Assembly: GCA_019683665.1 (NCBI GenBank)
Contig: JADGIB010000082.1
Coordinates: forward strand, 1-12,179
DNA from: Solirubrobacteraceae bacterium
Lineage (GTDB): Bacteria > Actinomycetota > Thermoleophilia > Solirubrobacterales > Solirubrobacteraceae
Direction of reading: 5' to 3'
DNA length: 12,179 nucleotides
Shown here: positions 1-6,190 of the stretch, piece by piece
Layout: each line of letters begins with the position of its first letter
Position numbering within the stretch: the stretch's first letter is position 1
Notes under the pieces: model-generated
What the model was told of the DNA's origin: nothing
Seen by the model: the letters and a program-made list of their open reading frames with translations, nothing else
The model's database searches: none
Position numbers and translations under genes: made by a program

Positions 1-1081
1 GCACCGGGCCCGGGGCGGTGACGGTCGCCGAGACCGTGACCAGCCCGCTGCGGGACGTCCTCGGCCGCGAGAGCGTCACGGCCAGCGGCGTCGGGCCGGC
101 CGCCGTCGCGCTCGGCGGGGCGGCCGCCTCGACCGGGGGCTGCGGGCCGGCCGACGGCGCCGAGGCCGGCGCGAGCGCCGCGGGCGCGCCGCCGCCGCCA
201 CCGGCTCCGCCACCACCGGCTCCGCCTCCGCCTCCGCCGGACGCGGGCGGCGGCTCGGGCACGCAGTCCGGCACGTCCGGGATGTCGTCCTCGATGACGT
301 CACGGACCCGGGCGACGACGTAGCCCTCGCACGCGTGCTCCTGCAGCCAGGCGACGATCGTGCGCAGCTCGTCCGGGCTGATCTCGTAGCCCCCGCCACA
401 GCCGTCGCACACGTCGTGCAGGACGAGCTGGAGCCACCCGCCGCCGGCCTCGGCCGCGGCCTGGATCGCGTCGATGACCTCCTCGTCGGTGTCCTGCGTC
501 CGGAGCTGGAGCGCCCGCGTGCGGAAGTACCGGTTCTCGCTGACCGGCAGCGGCTCGGCGCACACGTCGCACGCCGGCTGCGTCTCGGTCGGCGGATTGA
601 TGCCCTCGGTCGTGCGCGCACTCGTGTAGCCGCACTCCGCCACGATCTGGCGGATCGTCGGGTCGGTCTTGTCGTACGCGCCGTTCGGGTAGGCGAAGCT
701 GACCACGTCGAGCTCGAGCGCCTCGCTGATCGCGTCGCGGTCCTCGCAGACCTCGGCCTCGACGGCCTCAGCCCCCTGCGTGGCGAGCAGCTGCTCGAGG
801 TTCACGTGGTTCGTCGTGTGCCCGCCGATCTCATGCCCAAGGTCCCGGAGGTGCGTCAGGTCGTCCCAGGTCATGAACTCCGGAGTCTTCCCGACGTTCC
901 CGCTGTTCACGTAGAACGTCGCCTTCATGCCCGCCTCGGCGAGCGTCGCCGCGGCCTCCAGCTGGTTCGTCGTCCCGTCGTCGAAGCCGAACGTCACGAC
1001 CGTCGGCGCCGCCGCGGCCGTGGCCGGCGCCGCCCCCGCCAACATGACGGCGAGGGCGGCGACCCGTGCACGCATCCTCAT
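1..1081 (-). CDS. Secreted polysaccharide deacetylase (CE4/NodB family), C-terminus cut by window edge
   Basis: Predicted secreted or envelope-attached carbohydrate esterase that would remove N- or O-acetyl groups from peptidoglycan or an exopolysaccharide. About 360 residues are visible. Residues 1-25 form a signal peptide (basic start, Ala-rich hydrophobic core). The NodB fold follows: motif 1 TFGFDDG with the Asp pair at D34-D35, motif 2 GGHTTNH with metal ligands H88 and H92, motif 3 AYPNG around 130-134, and motif 5 LVLHD around 219-223. From about residue 275 there is a Pro/Gly-rich linker, then a beta-rich segment near residue 335 that looks like the start of an Ig-like domain, cut at base 1. 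Cysteines cluster in CDVC (171-174) and CDGC (225-228), suggesting disulfides. The ATG at 1081 has a purine-rich G tract close upstream; the in-frame ATG at 1075 has better spacing and is equally possible. It lies 22 bases after the LPHTG-protein gene, so the two are probably cotranscribed. Family assignment is firm; substrate is unknown. Confidence 0.9.
   Translation of the reverse strand, partial: MRMRARVAALAVMLAGAAPATAAAAPTVVTFGFDDGTTNQLEAAATLAEAGMKATFYVNSGNVGKTPEFMTWDDLTHLRDLGHEIGGHTTNHVNLEQLLATQGAEAVEAEVCEDRDAISEALELDVVSFAYPNGAYDKTDPTIRQIVAECGYTSARTTEGINPPTETQPACDVCAEPLPVSENRYFRTRALQLRTQDTDEEVIDAIQAAAEAGGGWLQLVLHDVCDGCGGGYEISPDELRTIVAWLQEHACEGYVVARVRDVIEDDIPDVPDCVPEPPPASGGGGGGAGGGGAGGGGGAPAALAPASAPSAGPQPPVEAAAPPSATAAGPTPLAVTLSRPRTSRSGLVTVSATVTAPGPV
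188..240. repeat. Low-complexity CCACCGGCTCCG-type repeat encoding a Gly-rich linker
   Basis: Short tandem imperfect repeats of CCACCGGCTCCG and GCCTCC units lie inside the deacetylase gene. On the coding strand they give a run of glycines broken by single alanines, a flexible linker between the catalytic domain and the following beta-rich segment. Such tracts change length easily by slippage. Confidence 0.6.
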
Positions 1082-1103
1082 GCTCCCCCTGGGTGGTCTC
1101 GGC

Positions 1104-1601
1104 CTAGGCCTGCCGGCCGGGGCGCGTCCGCGAGCGCAGCAGAAGGCCCAAGGCGAGCAGGCCGAGGCCACCGAGCGCGACGGGCACGAGCCCGTACCCG
1201 GTGTGTGGGAGGCTGCCTGACCTGCTCGCCTGGGCGATCGGCTCCGGGGCGGGCTCGGAGACCGGCTGGAACGTCGGTTCGGAGGCGTCCTCGCTCGAGG
1301 ACGGCGCCGAGGCGGGCGCCTCGGACGGCTCGGCGGGAGGCTCGCTGCTGGCCGCCGTCACGGTCGCCGGGGTCTCGGGCGGAGGCGGAGGCGGCGGGTC
1401 CTCGGAGGGCGGGACGACCGGCACGCTGCTGGCCTCCTCGGACGCGTACTGGGCGGCCGCGGCGTCGTTCGACACCGCGGCGGCGTCGGACGGCGGATCG
1501 GTGGCCTGGGGCGTGACGGGCGCCTCGGCGCCGGCCACGCTGCTGAGGCTCATGGCGAGCCCGAACGCCACGATGGTGGCGAGCGTGATGCGCGGCTTCA
1601 T
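1104..1601 (-). CDS. Small LPXTG-type (LPHTG) cell-wall-anchored stalk protein
   Basis: A 165-residue surface protein with no recognisable folded domain. Residues 1-25 are a signal peptide (MKPR, hydrophobic core, ending near VAGAEA). Residues 26-130 are low-complexity and rich in Pro, Ser, Glu and Ala, including a run of seven prolines, with net negative charge. The end is a standard sorting signal: LPHTG at 131-135, a hydrophobic helix (about 138-155), and a basic tail (RSRTRPGRQA). A sortase would be expected to cleave between Thr and Gly and attach the protein to the cell wall; none is visible in this window. The ATG at 1601 is well supported by AGGAGAAGGGG upstream. It sits 119 bases after the O-antigen-ligase-like gene and 22 bases before the deacetylase gene. 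The signal peptide and sorting signal are clear; the function (spacer, matrix component or scaffold) cannot be read from sequence. Confidence 0.85.
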   Translation of the reverse strand: MKPRITLATIVAFGLAMSLSSVAGAEAPVTPQATDPPSDAAAVSNDAAAAQYASEEASSVPVVPPSEDPPPPPPPETPATVTAASSEPPAEPSEAPASAPSSSEDASEPTFQPVSEPAPEPIAQASRSGSLPHTGYGLVPVALGGLGLLALGLLLRSRTRPGRQA

Positions 1602-1720
1602 GCGGTCCCCTTCTCCTGCTGGTGGACGATGAGCCGACCGTACGTCCGCACCGGCCGTGCGCGGCGGGGAACGTTGCGGCGCCCGTTGGGGAAGGCTCTC
1701 CCAGGTGACCCGCAGATCCC

Positions 1721-3706
1721 TCAGATCAGCAGGGTCGCCCCCAGCCCCCACGCCCGACGGCCGTCCCGCCCGGCCCAGCGCGCCTCGCGCCGGGCGATCC
1801 GCAGCAGCCACGAGCGCGGGTTGCGGGCGCGGGCCTCGTCGAGCGCCGGGAGCGGGTCGAGCCCCTGGATCGCCCGGACGACCGCGAGGTCGTAGTGCAG
1901 GCGCCAGTCCTCCGGGTCGAGGTCGAGCGCGGCGCGGACGTGCGCGAGGGCGAGGTCGCCGCGGCCGGCGCGCAGCGCGCACAGCGCGAGCACCTGGTGG
2001 GGCTGCGGGCGGATCGACAGGCGCGCGAGGCTCGCGCGCGCGTCGGCCGTCGCCGCCCGGCAGTCGCCGGCGCGGACCGCCGCCACCGCCGCGTCCGCCG
2101 GCCCCTGCGAGCGCGCGACCGACAACGGCGTGAGGGCGAGCCCGGCCACGAGGGCGACGACCGCGACCCGCGGCCACCACGGCGCCCGCCCGCGCGCGGC
2201 CGCGTCCGCCGGAGCGGGCGCCGCCGCCGCGCACGCGGCCAGCGCGAGCGCGGGCAGCGTCACCGCCGGCAGCTCCCAGTCCCAGTCGACGCCGGCGTGG
2301 ACGGCCCAGACCGCGAGCGTCGTCAGGCCGACGGCGGCGAGGGCCCGGTCCGGCCCGCGGATCCGCCGCACGCACCCGACCGCGAGCGCCCCGACCGCCG
2401 CCGCGAGCAGCGCGAGCCCGACGACGCCGAGCTCGGCCGCCGTCTCCAGCCAGACCGAGTGGGCGTCGGTGACGTCCTGGTCGATGCGGCGGTCGCGCGC
2501 CCACGTCAGCGCGTAGGTCCCGGCCCCGGTTCCGCGCAGCGGCTCGCTGCGGGCGGCGTCGAGCGCGACCCGCCAGTTCGCGACCCGGCCGTTGTCGCCG
2601 AGGTCGGTGAGCCGGTCGCGGCTGTCGCCGGTCTCCGGCACGCGGCTGACCTCGGCGTGGGCGACGCGCTCCACCGCCCGCTGCGGCAGGCCGCTGGCGA
2701 CGAGGCCCGCGACCGCGACGGCCGCGAGCGCGACGCCGGCGACCCGCAGCGCCCGCCGCGGCGGGCGCCAGCGGGCGGCGCGCGCCTCCAGCGGGCGCAG
2801 CGCGACGAGCAGCCCGCCCGCCGCGACCGCGGCCGCCGCGACGACGATCGCGACCGTCCGCCCCTGGGCGACCGCGGCCGCCGTCGGGCCGGTCGCGGTG
2901 ACGACCGCGTCGGCGCCGTAGGCGACCGCGACCGCGGCCGCGACGGGCGGCCCCGCCCCGAGCACGGCCGGGACCGCCCCGGGCGGGCGCGCGAGCGCCA
3001 GGTAGGCGAGCGCCGCCAGCGGCGCGAGCGCCAGCCCCGCCCGCGAGAACGTCAGCAGCAGCGCGACCGATGCCGGCACGAGCGCCGCCGCGGCGAGCGC
3101 GCGGACCCACGCCTGCTCGCCCCGCGACGACGCGAGGTGCAGGCAGGCGACGATCGCCAGCGCCGCCAGCAGCCCCATCGCGTTCCAGTACGTCAGCGGG
3201 TAGCTCAGCCGCTCGAACTCGCCGCCGGCCGGCGTCGGCCACACCTCCGGCAGCAGCCGGGTGACGAGCCCGCACGTCGCGACCCCGGCGAGCGCGGCCG
3301 CGACCGCCCGCGGCATCCACGCGCGCGCGGCGGGGGACGCCGACGCGGCCGCGCACAGCGTCACGGCCAGCGCGTAGAGGAGCGTGCGGTCGAACTCCAG
3401 CAGCGCGCGCAGCGGCGCGTGCGACCACGCCTGCGAGACGAGCGCCCAGCCGGCGAGCGCGACGAGCGCACCGGCGGCGACCGCCGCCGACCGCGACAGG
3501 CCGTCCCACGGCCGCCGCGTCCACAGCGCCCAGGCCGCGAGCGCGGCCGCGGCGGCGACCGCGGCGACCGCCGTCGCACCGGGGAAGAAGCCGCCGGCCG
3601 AGAACGCCAGCGCGGCGGCGCCGACGGCGACCGCGGCCGGGACCGCCCACGGCGGGGGTCCGGCCGGCGCCGCGCGGGCGGCGAGACGGCGGACGCGCAC
3701 GGACAC
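1721..3706 (-). CDS. O-antigen ligase/polymerase-like (Wzy_C) membrane protein with C-terminal TPR-like region
   Basis: A 661-residue polytopic membrane protein of the O-antigen ligase/Wzy superfamily, which joins glycan units from lipid carriers on the outer face of the membrane. About a dozen Ala/Val/Leu-rich helices span residues 20-340. Family-like landmarks are SYPLTYWNAMG (168-178), TFSRAG (219-224), an extracytoplasmic loop at about 340-415 containing NWRVALDAARSEPLRGTGAG (377-396), then AHSVWLETAAELGVVG (415-430) and HAGVDWDWELPA (470-481). After a last helix near 512-530, residues 535-645 hold TPR-like helical repeats (DLALAHVRAALDLDPEDW). This architecture is common in actinobacteria, which lack LPS, so the product is more likely a capsular, teichoic or exopolysaccharide polymer, or a glycosylated protein. 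The start is GTG at 3706; an in-frame TAG lies four codons upstream, and GTG at 3700 is the only near alternative. No Shine-Dalgarno is visible, so a leaderless mRNA is possible. Confidence 0.85.
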   Translation of the reverse strand: MSVRVRRLAARAAPAGPPPWAVPAAVAVGAAALAFSAGGFFPGATAVAAVAAAAALAAWALWTRRPWDGLSRSAAVAAGALVALAGWALVSQAWSHAPLRALLEFDRTLLYALAVTLCAAASASPAARAWMPRAVAAALAGVATCGLVTRLLPEVWPTPAGGEFERLSYPLTYWNAMGLLAALAIVACLHLASSRGEQAWVRALAAAALVPASVALLLTFSRAGLALAPLAALAYLALARPPGAVPAVLGAGPPVAAAVAVAYGADAVVTATGPTAAAVAQGRTVAIVVAAAAVAAGGLLVALRPLEARAARWRPPRRALRVAGVALAAVAVAGLVASGLPQRAVERVAHAEVSRVPETGDSRDRLTDLGDNGRVANWRVALDAARSEPLRGTGAGTYALTWARDRRIDQDVTDAHSVWLETAAELGVVGLALLAAAVGALAVGCVRRIRGPDRALAAVGLTTLAVWAVHAGVDWDWELPAVTLPALALAACAAAAPAPADAAARGRAPWWPRVAVVALVAGLALTPLSVARSQGPADAAVAAVRAGDCRAATADARASLARLSIRPQPHQVLALCALRAGRGDLALAHVRAALDLDPEDWRLHYDLAVVRAIQGLDPLPALDEARARNPRSWLLRIARREARWAGRDGRRAWGLGATLLI

Positions 3707-3759
3707 GACGTGACGCTACGGGCCGCCCGCCGGGGCGGTTGGTGAGGTTCCTCCCCGAC

Positions 3760-3780
3760 CGCGGCCGCGTCCCGGCCGCG
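3760..3780 (-). terminator. Hairpin downstream of the receiver-like gene
   Basis: A perfect 8-bp inverted repeat, CGCGGCCG (3760-3767) and CGGCCGCG (3773-3780), with a 5-base loop lies about 19 bases past the stop of the receiver-like gene. There is no U tract, as is usual in such GC-rich genomes. In this composition short hairpins arise by chance, so support is moderate. It could also act in the leader of the next gene, whose GTG is at 3706. Confidence 0.35.
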
Positions 3781-3798
3781 CCGCCGGTCCCGCCGGGC

Positions 3799-4290
3799 CT
3801 ACCCGGCCTCGGCGTCGCGCAGGCGCTGGACGAGCGCCATCGTCACCGCGCCCGGGACGGCCGCCTCGCCGCGCGCGACCGCCGCGACCGCGTTGCGCAG
3901 CGACCCGTCGCACGCCTCGCGCCAGACGACGCCGGTGGCGCCGGCCAGCAGCGCCTGCACGGCGAGCTCGGCGTGGTCCCGGGGCAGGACGACGACGACG
4001 CCGGTCGGCTCGCTGGCGGCGGCGATGCTCGCGATCACGGCGATGTCGTCGCCCAGGCCGGTCGGCACGTCGAGGACGACGACGTCGGCGGCCAGGCCCG
4101 CCAGCGCGTCGAGCACCTCCTCCGGCTCCAGGTCCTCGTGCAGGATCCGGCGCCCGTCGGCCTCGAGCGCGGCACGCAGCATCGACTCCCGGACGGTTCC
4201 GCCGGCGATGAGCGCGACCCGCACCCGGCGGGTGTCGTCGATGTCGGCGGCGTACGCCTGGACGTCGAGCTTCGAGCGGTGCTGGGCCAT
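3799..4290 (-). CDS. Stand-alone, degenerate response-regulator receiver-like protein
   Basis: A 163-residue cytoplasmic protein with a CheY-like alpha/beta pattern at about residues 22-145. The strand before the presumed phosphoacceptor, DVVVLDVP, places Asp at D74, and the segment GATGVVWREA matches the conserved 'GA.GyL.K' region of NarL-type receivers. Key residues are changed: the first strand VRVALIAGG ends in Ala-Gly-Gly where receivers carry the acidic metal-binding pair, the Thr/Ser position in VVVVLP appears to be Pro, and the invariant Lys appears to be Arg. The protein ends (LVQRLRDAEAG) where a NarL-type regulator would continue into a LuxR-type helix-turn-helix; none follows before the next gene. 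The ATG at 4290 is supported by GGAG eight bases upstream; a longer frame reaching 4395 is unlikely. It is probably a phosphorylation-independent partner-binding protein. That is inference, as is the degeneracy until aligned. Confidence 0.7.
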   Translation of the reverse strand: MAQHRSKLDVQAYAADIDDTRRVRVALIAGGTVRESMLRAALEADGRRILHEDLEPEEVLDALAGLAADVVVLDVPTGLGDDIAVIASIAAASEPTGVVVVLPRDHAELAVQALLAGATGVVWREACDGSLRNAVAAVARGEAAVPGAVTMALVQRLRDAEAG

Positions 4291-4382
4291 TCGCGATTCT
4301 CCGGAGTGGGTTGTGGCTCTGCCCGCCCTGTCGGGCAGCCGGGCGGTCTCCCGGCCGTCCGCGAGCGGACGTTTACCCGACC

Positions 4383-4408
4383 AGCCGGATGCCAACCGTC
4401 ATCCGGCT
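4383..4408 (-). terminator. Terminator hairpin after the alkyl-DHAP-synthase-like gene
   Basis: A perfect 9-bp inverted repeat, AGCCGGATG (4383-4391) and CATCCGGCT (4400-4408), with an 8-base loop begins at the last base of the stop codon of the minus-strand flavoenzyme gene. No U tract follows. The exact match and its place right after the stop favour a terminator or mRNA 3'-end stabiliser. It lies between two same-strand genes and would separate the flavoenzyme transcript from the receiver-like gene downstream. Confidence 0.6.
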
Positions 4409-6054
4409 CAGACGATCTTGCCGGGGTTCAGGTTCCGCCCCGGGTCGACCGCCTGGAAGAGGCCGCGCAGCAGCGCCGCGCCCGCCGGCGAGAGGTCCTG
4501 CTCGAGCCACGCGGCGTGCTCGGTGCCGACCGCGTGGTGGTGGGAGAGCGTCCCGCCGTGGTCGACGAACGCCTGCTGGACGGCGCGCTTGATCTCGTCG
4601 TACTCCTCGAGCGCGTCGCGGTCCCCCGACGGGCGGTGCGCGAACGTGAAGTACAGGCACGCGCCCGCGTGGTAGCTGTGCGACAGGTGGCACATGATGT
4701 AGCCGCGCACCCCGAGCCGCGCGAACGCGCCCTCGGCGGCGGCGATGACCGCGTCGTAGAGCGGCTGCAGGCCGCTCCACGGCGCCGACGTCTCCGACAC
4801 GTCGGCCGGCACGCCGCGGTCGAGGAGGAAGTCGCGGATGTAGGGGGTGTCGAACTTCTTCTGGTCGTAGAGCTGCCCCGGGCTCGCGCCGACGCGCAGG
4901 CCGCCGTAGCGCGACACGATCCGCCCGACCGCGCGGCGCTGGCGGTCGACGTGCGCGGGGCTGCCCTCGTAGCCGACGAAGGCCAGGCACATCCGCTCCG
5001 GGTCGATCCCGCGCCGCTTCAGCAGCGCCTGCAGCGCCGACGACTTCGCCCGGTCCAGGAGCGTCGGGGACCGGCGGGTCGCGAACGAGAACCGGGTCTC
5101 GCGCGCGTCGGAGACGCGCGTCACCGACGGGGTCGCCTCGCTCTCGGCGATCACGCGCATCGCCTCCAGCGCCCGCGGCCAGTCCGGCAGCAGGTAGCCG
5201 AGGATGATCCGCCGCTCCGGCACTGGGTGGACGTGGATCCAGGCCTCGGTGATGATCCCCAGCCGCCCCTCGCTGCCGAGGACCATCTCGCGCACGCTCG
5301 GCCCGGTCGACGTCGACGGGACCGGCCGGGTCGCGAGCACGCCGGCCGGGGTCACGACCCGCACGGCGCGCGTCAGGTCGGCGATGTCGCCGTACTTGTC
5401 GGACTGCATCCCCGACGAGCGCGTCGCGATCCAGCCGCCGAGCGTCGAGTGCGTGAAGCTGTCGGGGAAGTGCCCGGCCGTCCAGCCGCGCGCGTTCAGC
5501 TGCGCCTCGAGGTCGGGGCCGAGGATCCCCGCCTGCACGCGCGCGATCCGCGACCGCTCGTCGATCTCCAGCACGCGGTTCAGCCGCCCCATGTCGACCG
5601 ACACGACCGGGCGCCCCTCGTCGGCGGGCGCCTCCAGCGACCCGGAGATGTTCGTGCCGCCGCCGAACGGGATGACGACCGCGTCGGCGTCGAGGACGGC
5701 GCGCAGCACGCCGGCGACCGCCTCCTCGGAGCCGGGCCGCACGACGACGTCCGGGACGCGGCCGAGGTCGCCGCGCCGGGTGAGGACGAGGTCGCGCAGC
5801 GCCTTGCCGCGCGCGTGGACGACGCGGTCGTGGGCGTCGGTCGAGACGTGCTCGGCGCCGACGGCGGCCTCGAGCGCGGCGCGCAGCGGGTCGGGCAGGC
5901 GCGGCGCGGGCACGTCGAGCTCCTCGAAGCGCGGCGGGCGGGTCGTCGGCTGCGCGATGTCGACGCCGAGCACCCGCTCGATGAACCCCCGCAGCGCGGG
6001 CTTGTCCTCATGGGTGAAGGCGATGTCCGGCTCGCCCCACCCCCACCACTTCAT
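4408..6054 (-). CDS. agpS: Alkyldihydroxyacetonephosphate synthase-like FAD-binding oxidoreductase
   Basis: A 548-residue flavoprotein of the VAO/PCMH superfamily, closest in motif content to alkyl-DHAP synthase, which exchanges the acyl chain of acyl-DHAP for a fatty alcohol and so makes the ether bond of ether lipids. The N-terminus MKWWGWG is characteristic. The FAD domain contains RPGSEEAV (106-113) and the pyrophosphate-binding loop GGGTNISGSL (131-140), then GHFPDSFTHSTLGGW (194-208) and SSGMQSDKYGDI (213-224). The cap and C-terminal part carry CHLSHSYHAGACLYF (455-469), which matches the substrate-site region of AGPS, and the His triplet SHHHAVG (504-510) known to be essential in the eukaryotic enzyme. 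The end, DPGRNLNPGKIV, is typical. ATG 6054 is chosen because family members begin with this motif; an in-frame GTG at 6063 is possible. A PlsC-type acyltransferase is transcribed divergently next door. Other carbon-oxidising flavoenzymes share the fold, so the exact substrate is unproven. Confidence 0.85.
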   Translation of the reverse strand: MKWWGWGEPDIAFTHEDKPALRGFIERVLGVDIAQPTTRPPRFEELDVPAPRLPDPLRAALEAAVGAEHVSTDAHDRVVHARGKALRDLVLTRRGDLGRVPDVVVRPGSEEAVAGVLRAVLDADAVVIPFGGGTNISGSLEAPADEGRPVVSVDMGRLNRVLEIDERSRIARVQAGILGPDLEAQLNARGWTAGHFPDSFTHSTLGGWIATRSSGMQSDKYGDIADLTRAVRVVTPAGVLATRPVPSTSTGPSVREMVLGSEGRLGIITEAWIHVHPVPERRIILGYLLPDWPRALEAMRVIAESEATPSVTRVSDARETRFSFATRRSPTLLDRAKSSALQALLKRRGIDPERMCLAFVGYEGSPAHVDRQRRAVGRIVSRYGGLRVGASPGQLYDQKKFDTPYIRDFLLDRGVPADVSETSAPWSGLQPLYDAVIAAAEGAFARLGVRGYIMCHLSHSYHAGACLYFTFAHRPSGDRDALEEYDEIKRAVQQAFVDHGGTLSHHHAVGTEHAAWLEQDLSPAGAALLRGLFQAVDPGRNLNPGKIV

Positions 6055-6190
6055 CGCTCCCACGTCGTGTCTGTCCTTCGGTCGTGTCGCGTGCAGGGCG
6101 CAGACTGCCACGATCGGTGAAACCGCGGGGTCGAGCCGGTGTTCACCGTCCGTGGTGAAGCGCCGACCGGTCCGCGACGCAAGCTGCGCA
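6055..6190. promoter_or_regulatory. Divergent promoter region between the flavoenzyme and acyltransferase genes
   Basis: This 136-base spacer must hold the promoters for the minus-strand alkyl-DHAP-synthase-like gene and for the plus-strand acyltransferase-LysR genes. It is less GC-extreme than the flanking coding DNA. I could not assign confident -35/-10 boxes. It holds the hexamer GGTGAA or its complement three times: 6116-6121, 6142-6147 (as TTCACC) and 6154-6159. Confidence 0.5.
6142..6159. promoter_or_regulatory. Candidate operator TTCACC-N6-GGTGAA
   Basis: A perfect 6-bp inverted repeat with a 6-base spacer. A further GGTGAA half-site at 6116-6121 forms a second, wider inverted repeat with the left arm. 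It lies just upstream of the candidate start codons of the acyltransferase gene and overlaps the GTG at 6152 and 6155, which argues for the later start at 6191. The LysR-type protein encoded downstream, or an unlinked repressor, could bind here. The element is seen; binding is inference. Confidence 0.4.

Noticed and set aside
1104..3650. An 848-codon minus-strand open frame covering the polymerase-like gene in another frame
   Set aside because: Only its last 165 codons, from the ATG at 1601, look like a protein. The rest is Arg/Gly/Ala-rich shadow of the polymerase-like gene in another frame.
1895..3745. A 616-codon plus-strand open frame
   Set aside because: It is antisense to the polymerase-like gene and almost entirely Arg, Asp, Gly and Gln; no domain is recognisable.
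4319..4338. Hairpin CTGCCCG-N6-CGGGCAG in the spacer upstream of the receiver-like gene
   Set aside because: A 7-bp stem is expected by chance in this composition, and the better 9-bp hairpin at 4383-4408 already explains termination; it might be a regulatory site but nothing else supports that.
4357..4370. GTCCGC-GA-GCGGAC palindrome
   Set aside because: Short, with a loop too small for the full stem and no partner site nearby; not enough for an operator call.
3739..6120. A 793-codon plus-strand open frame
   Set aside because: It is antisense to the receiver-like and AGPS-like genes, has Arg/Asp/Val-biased sequence typical of GC-rich antisense frames, and shows no motifs.
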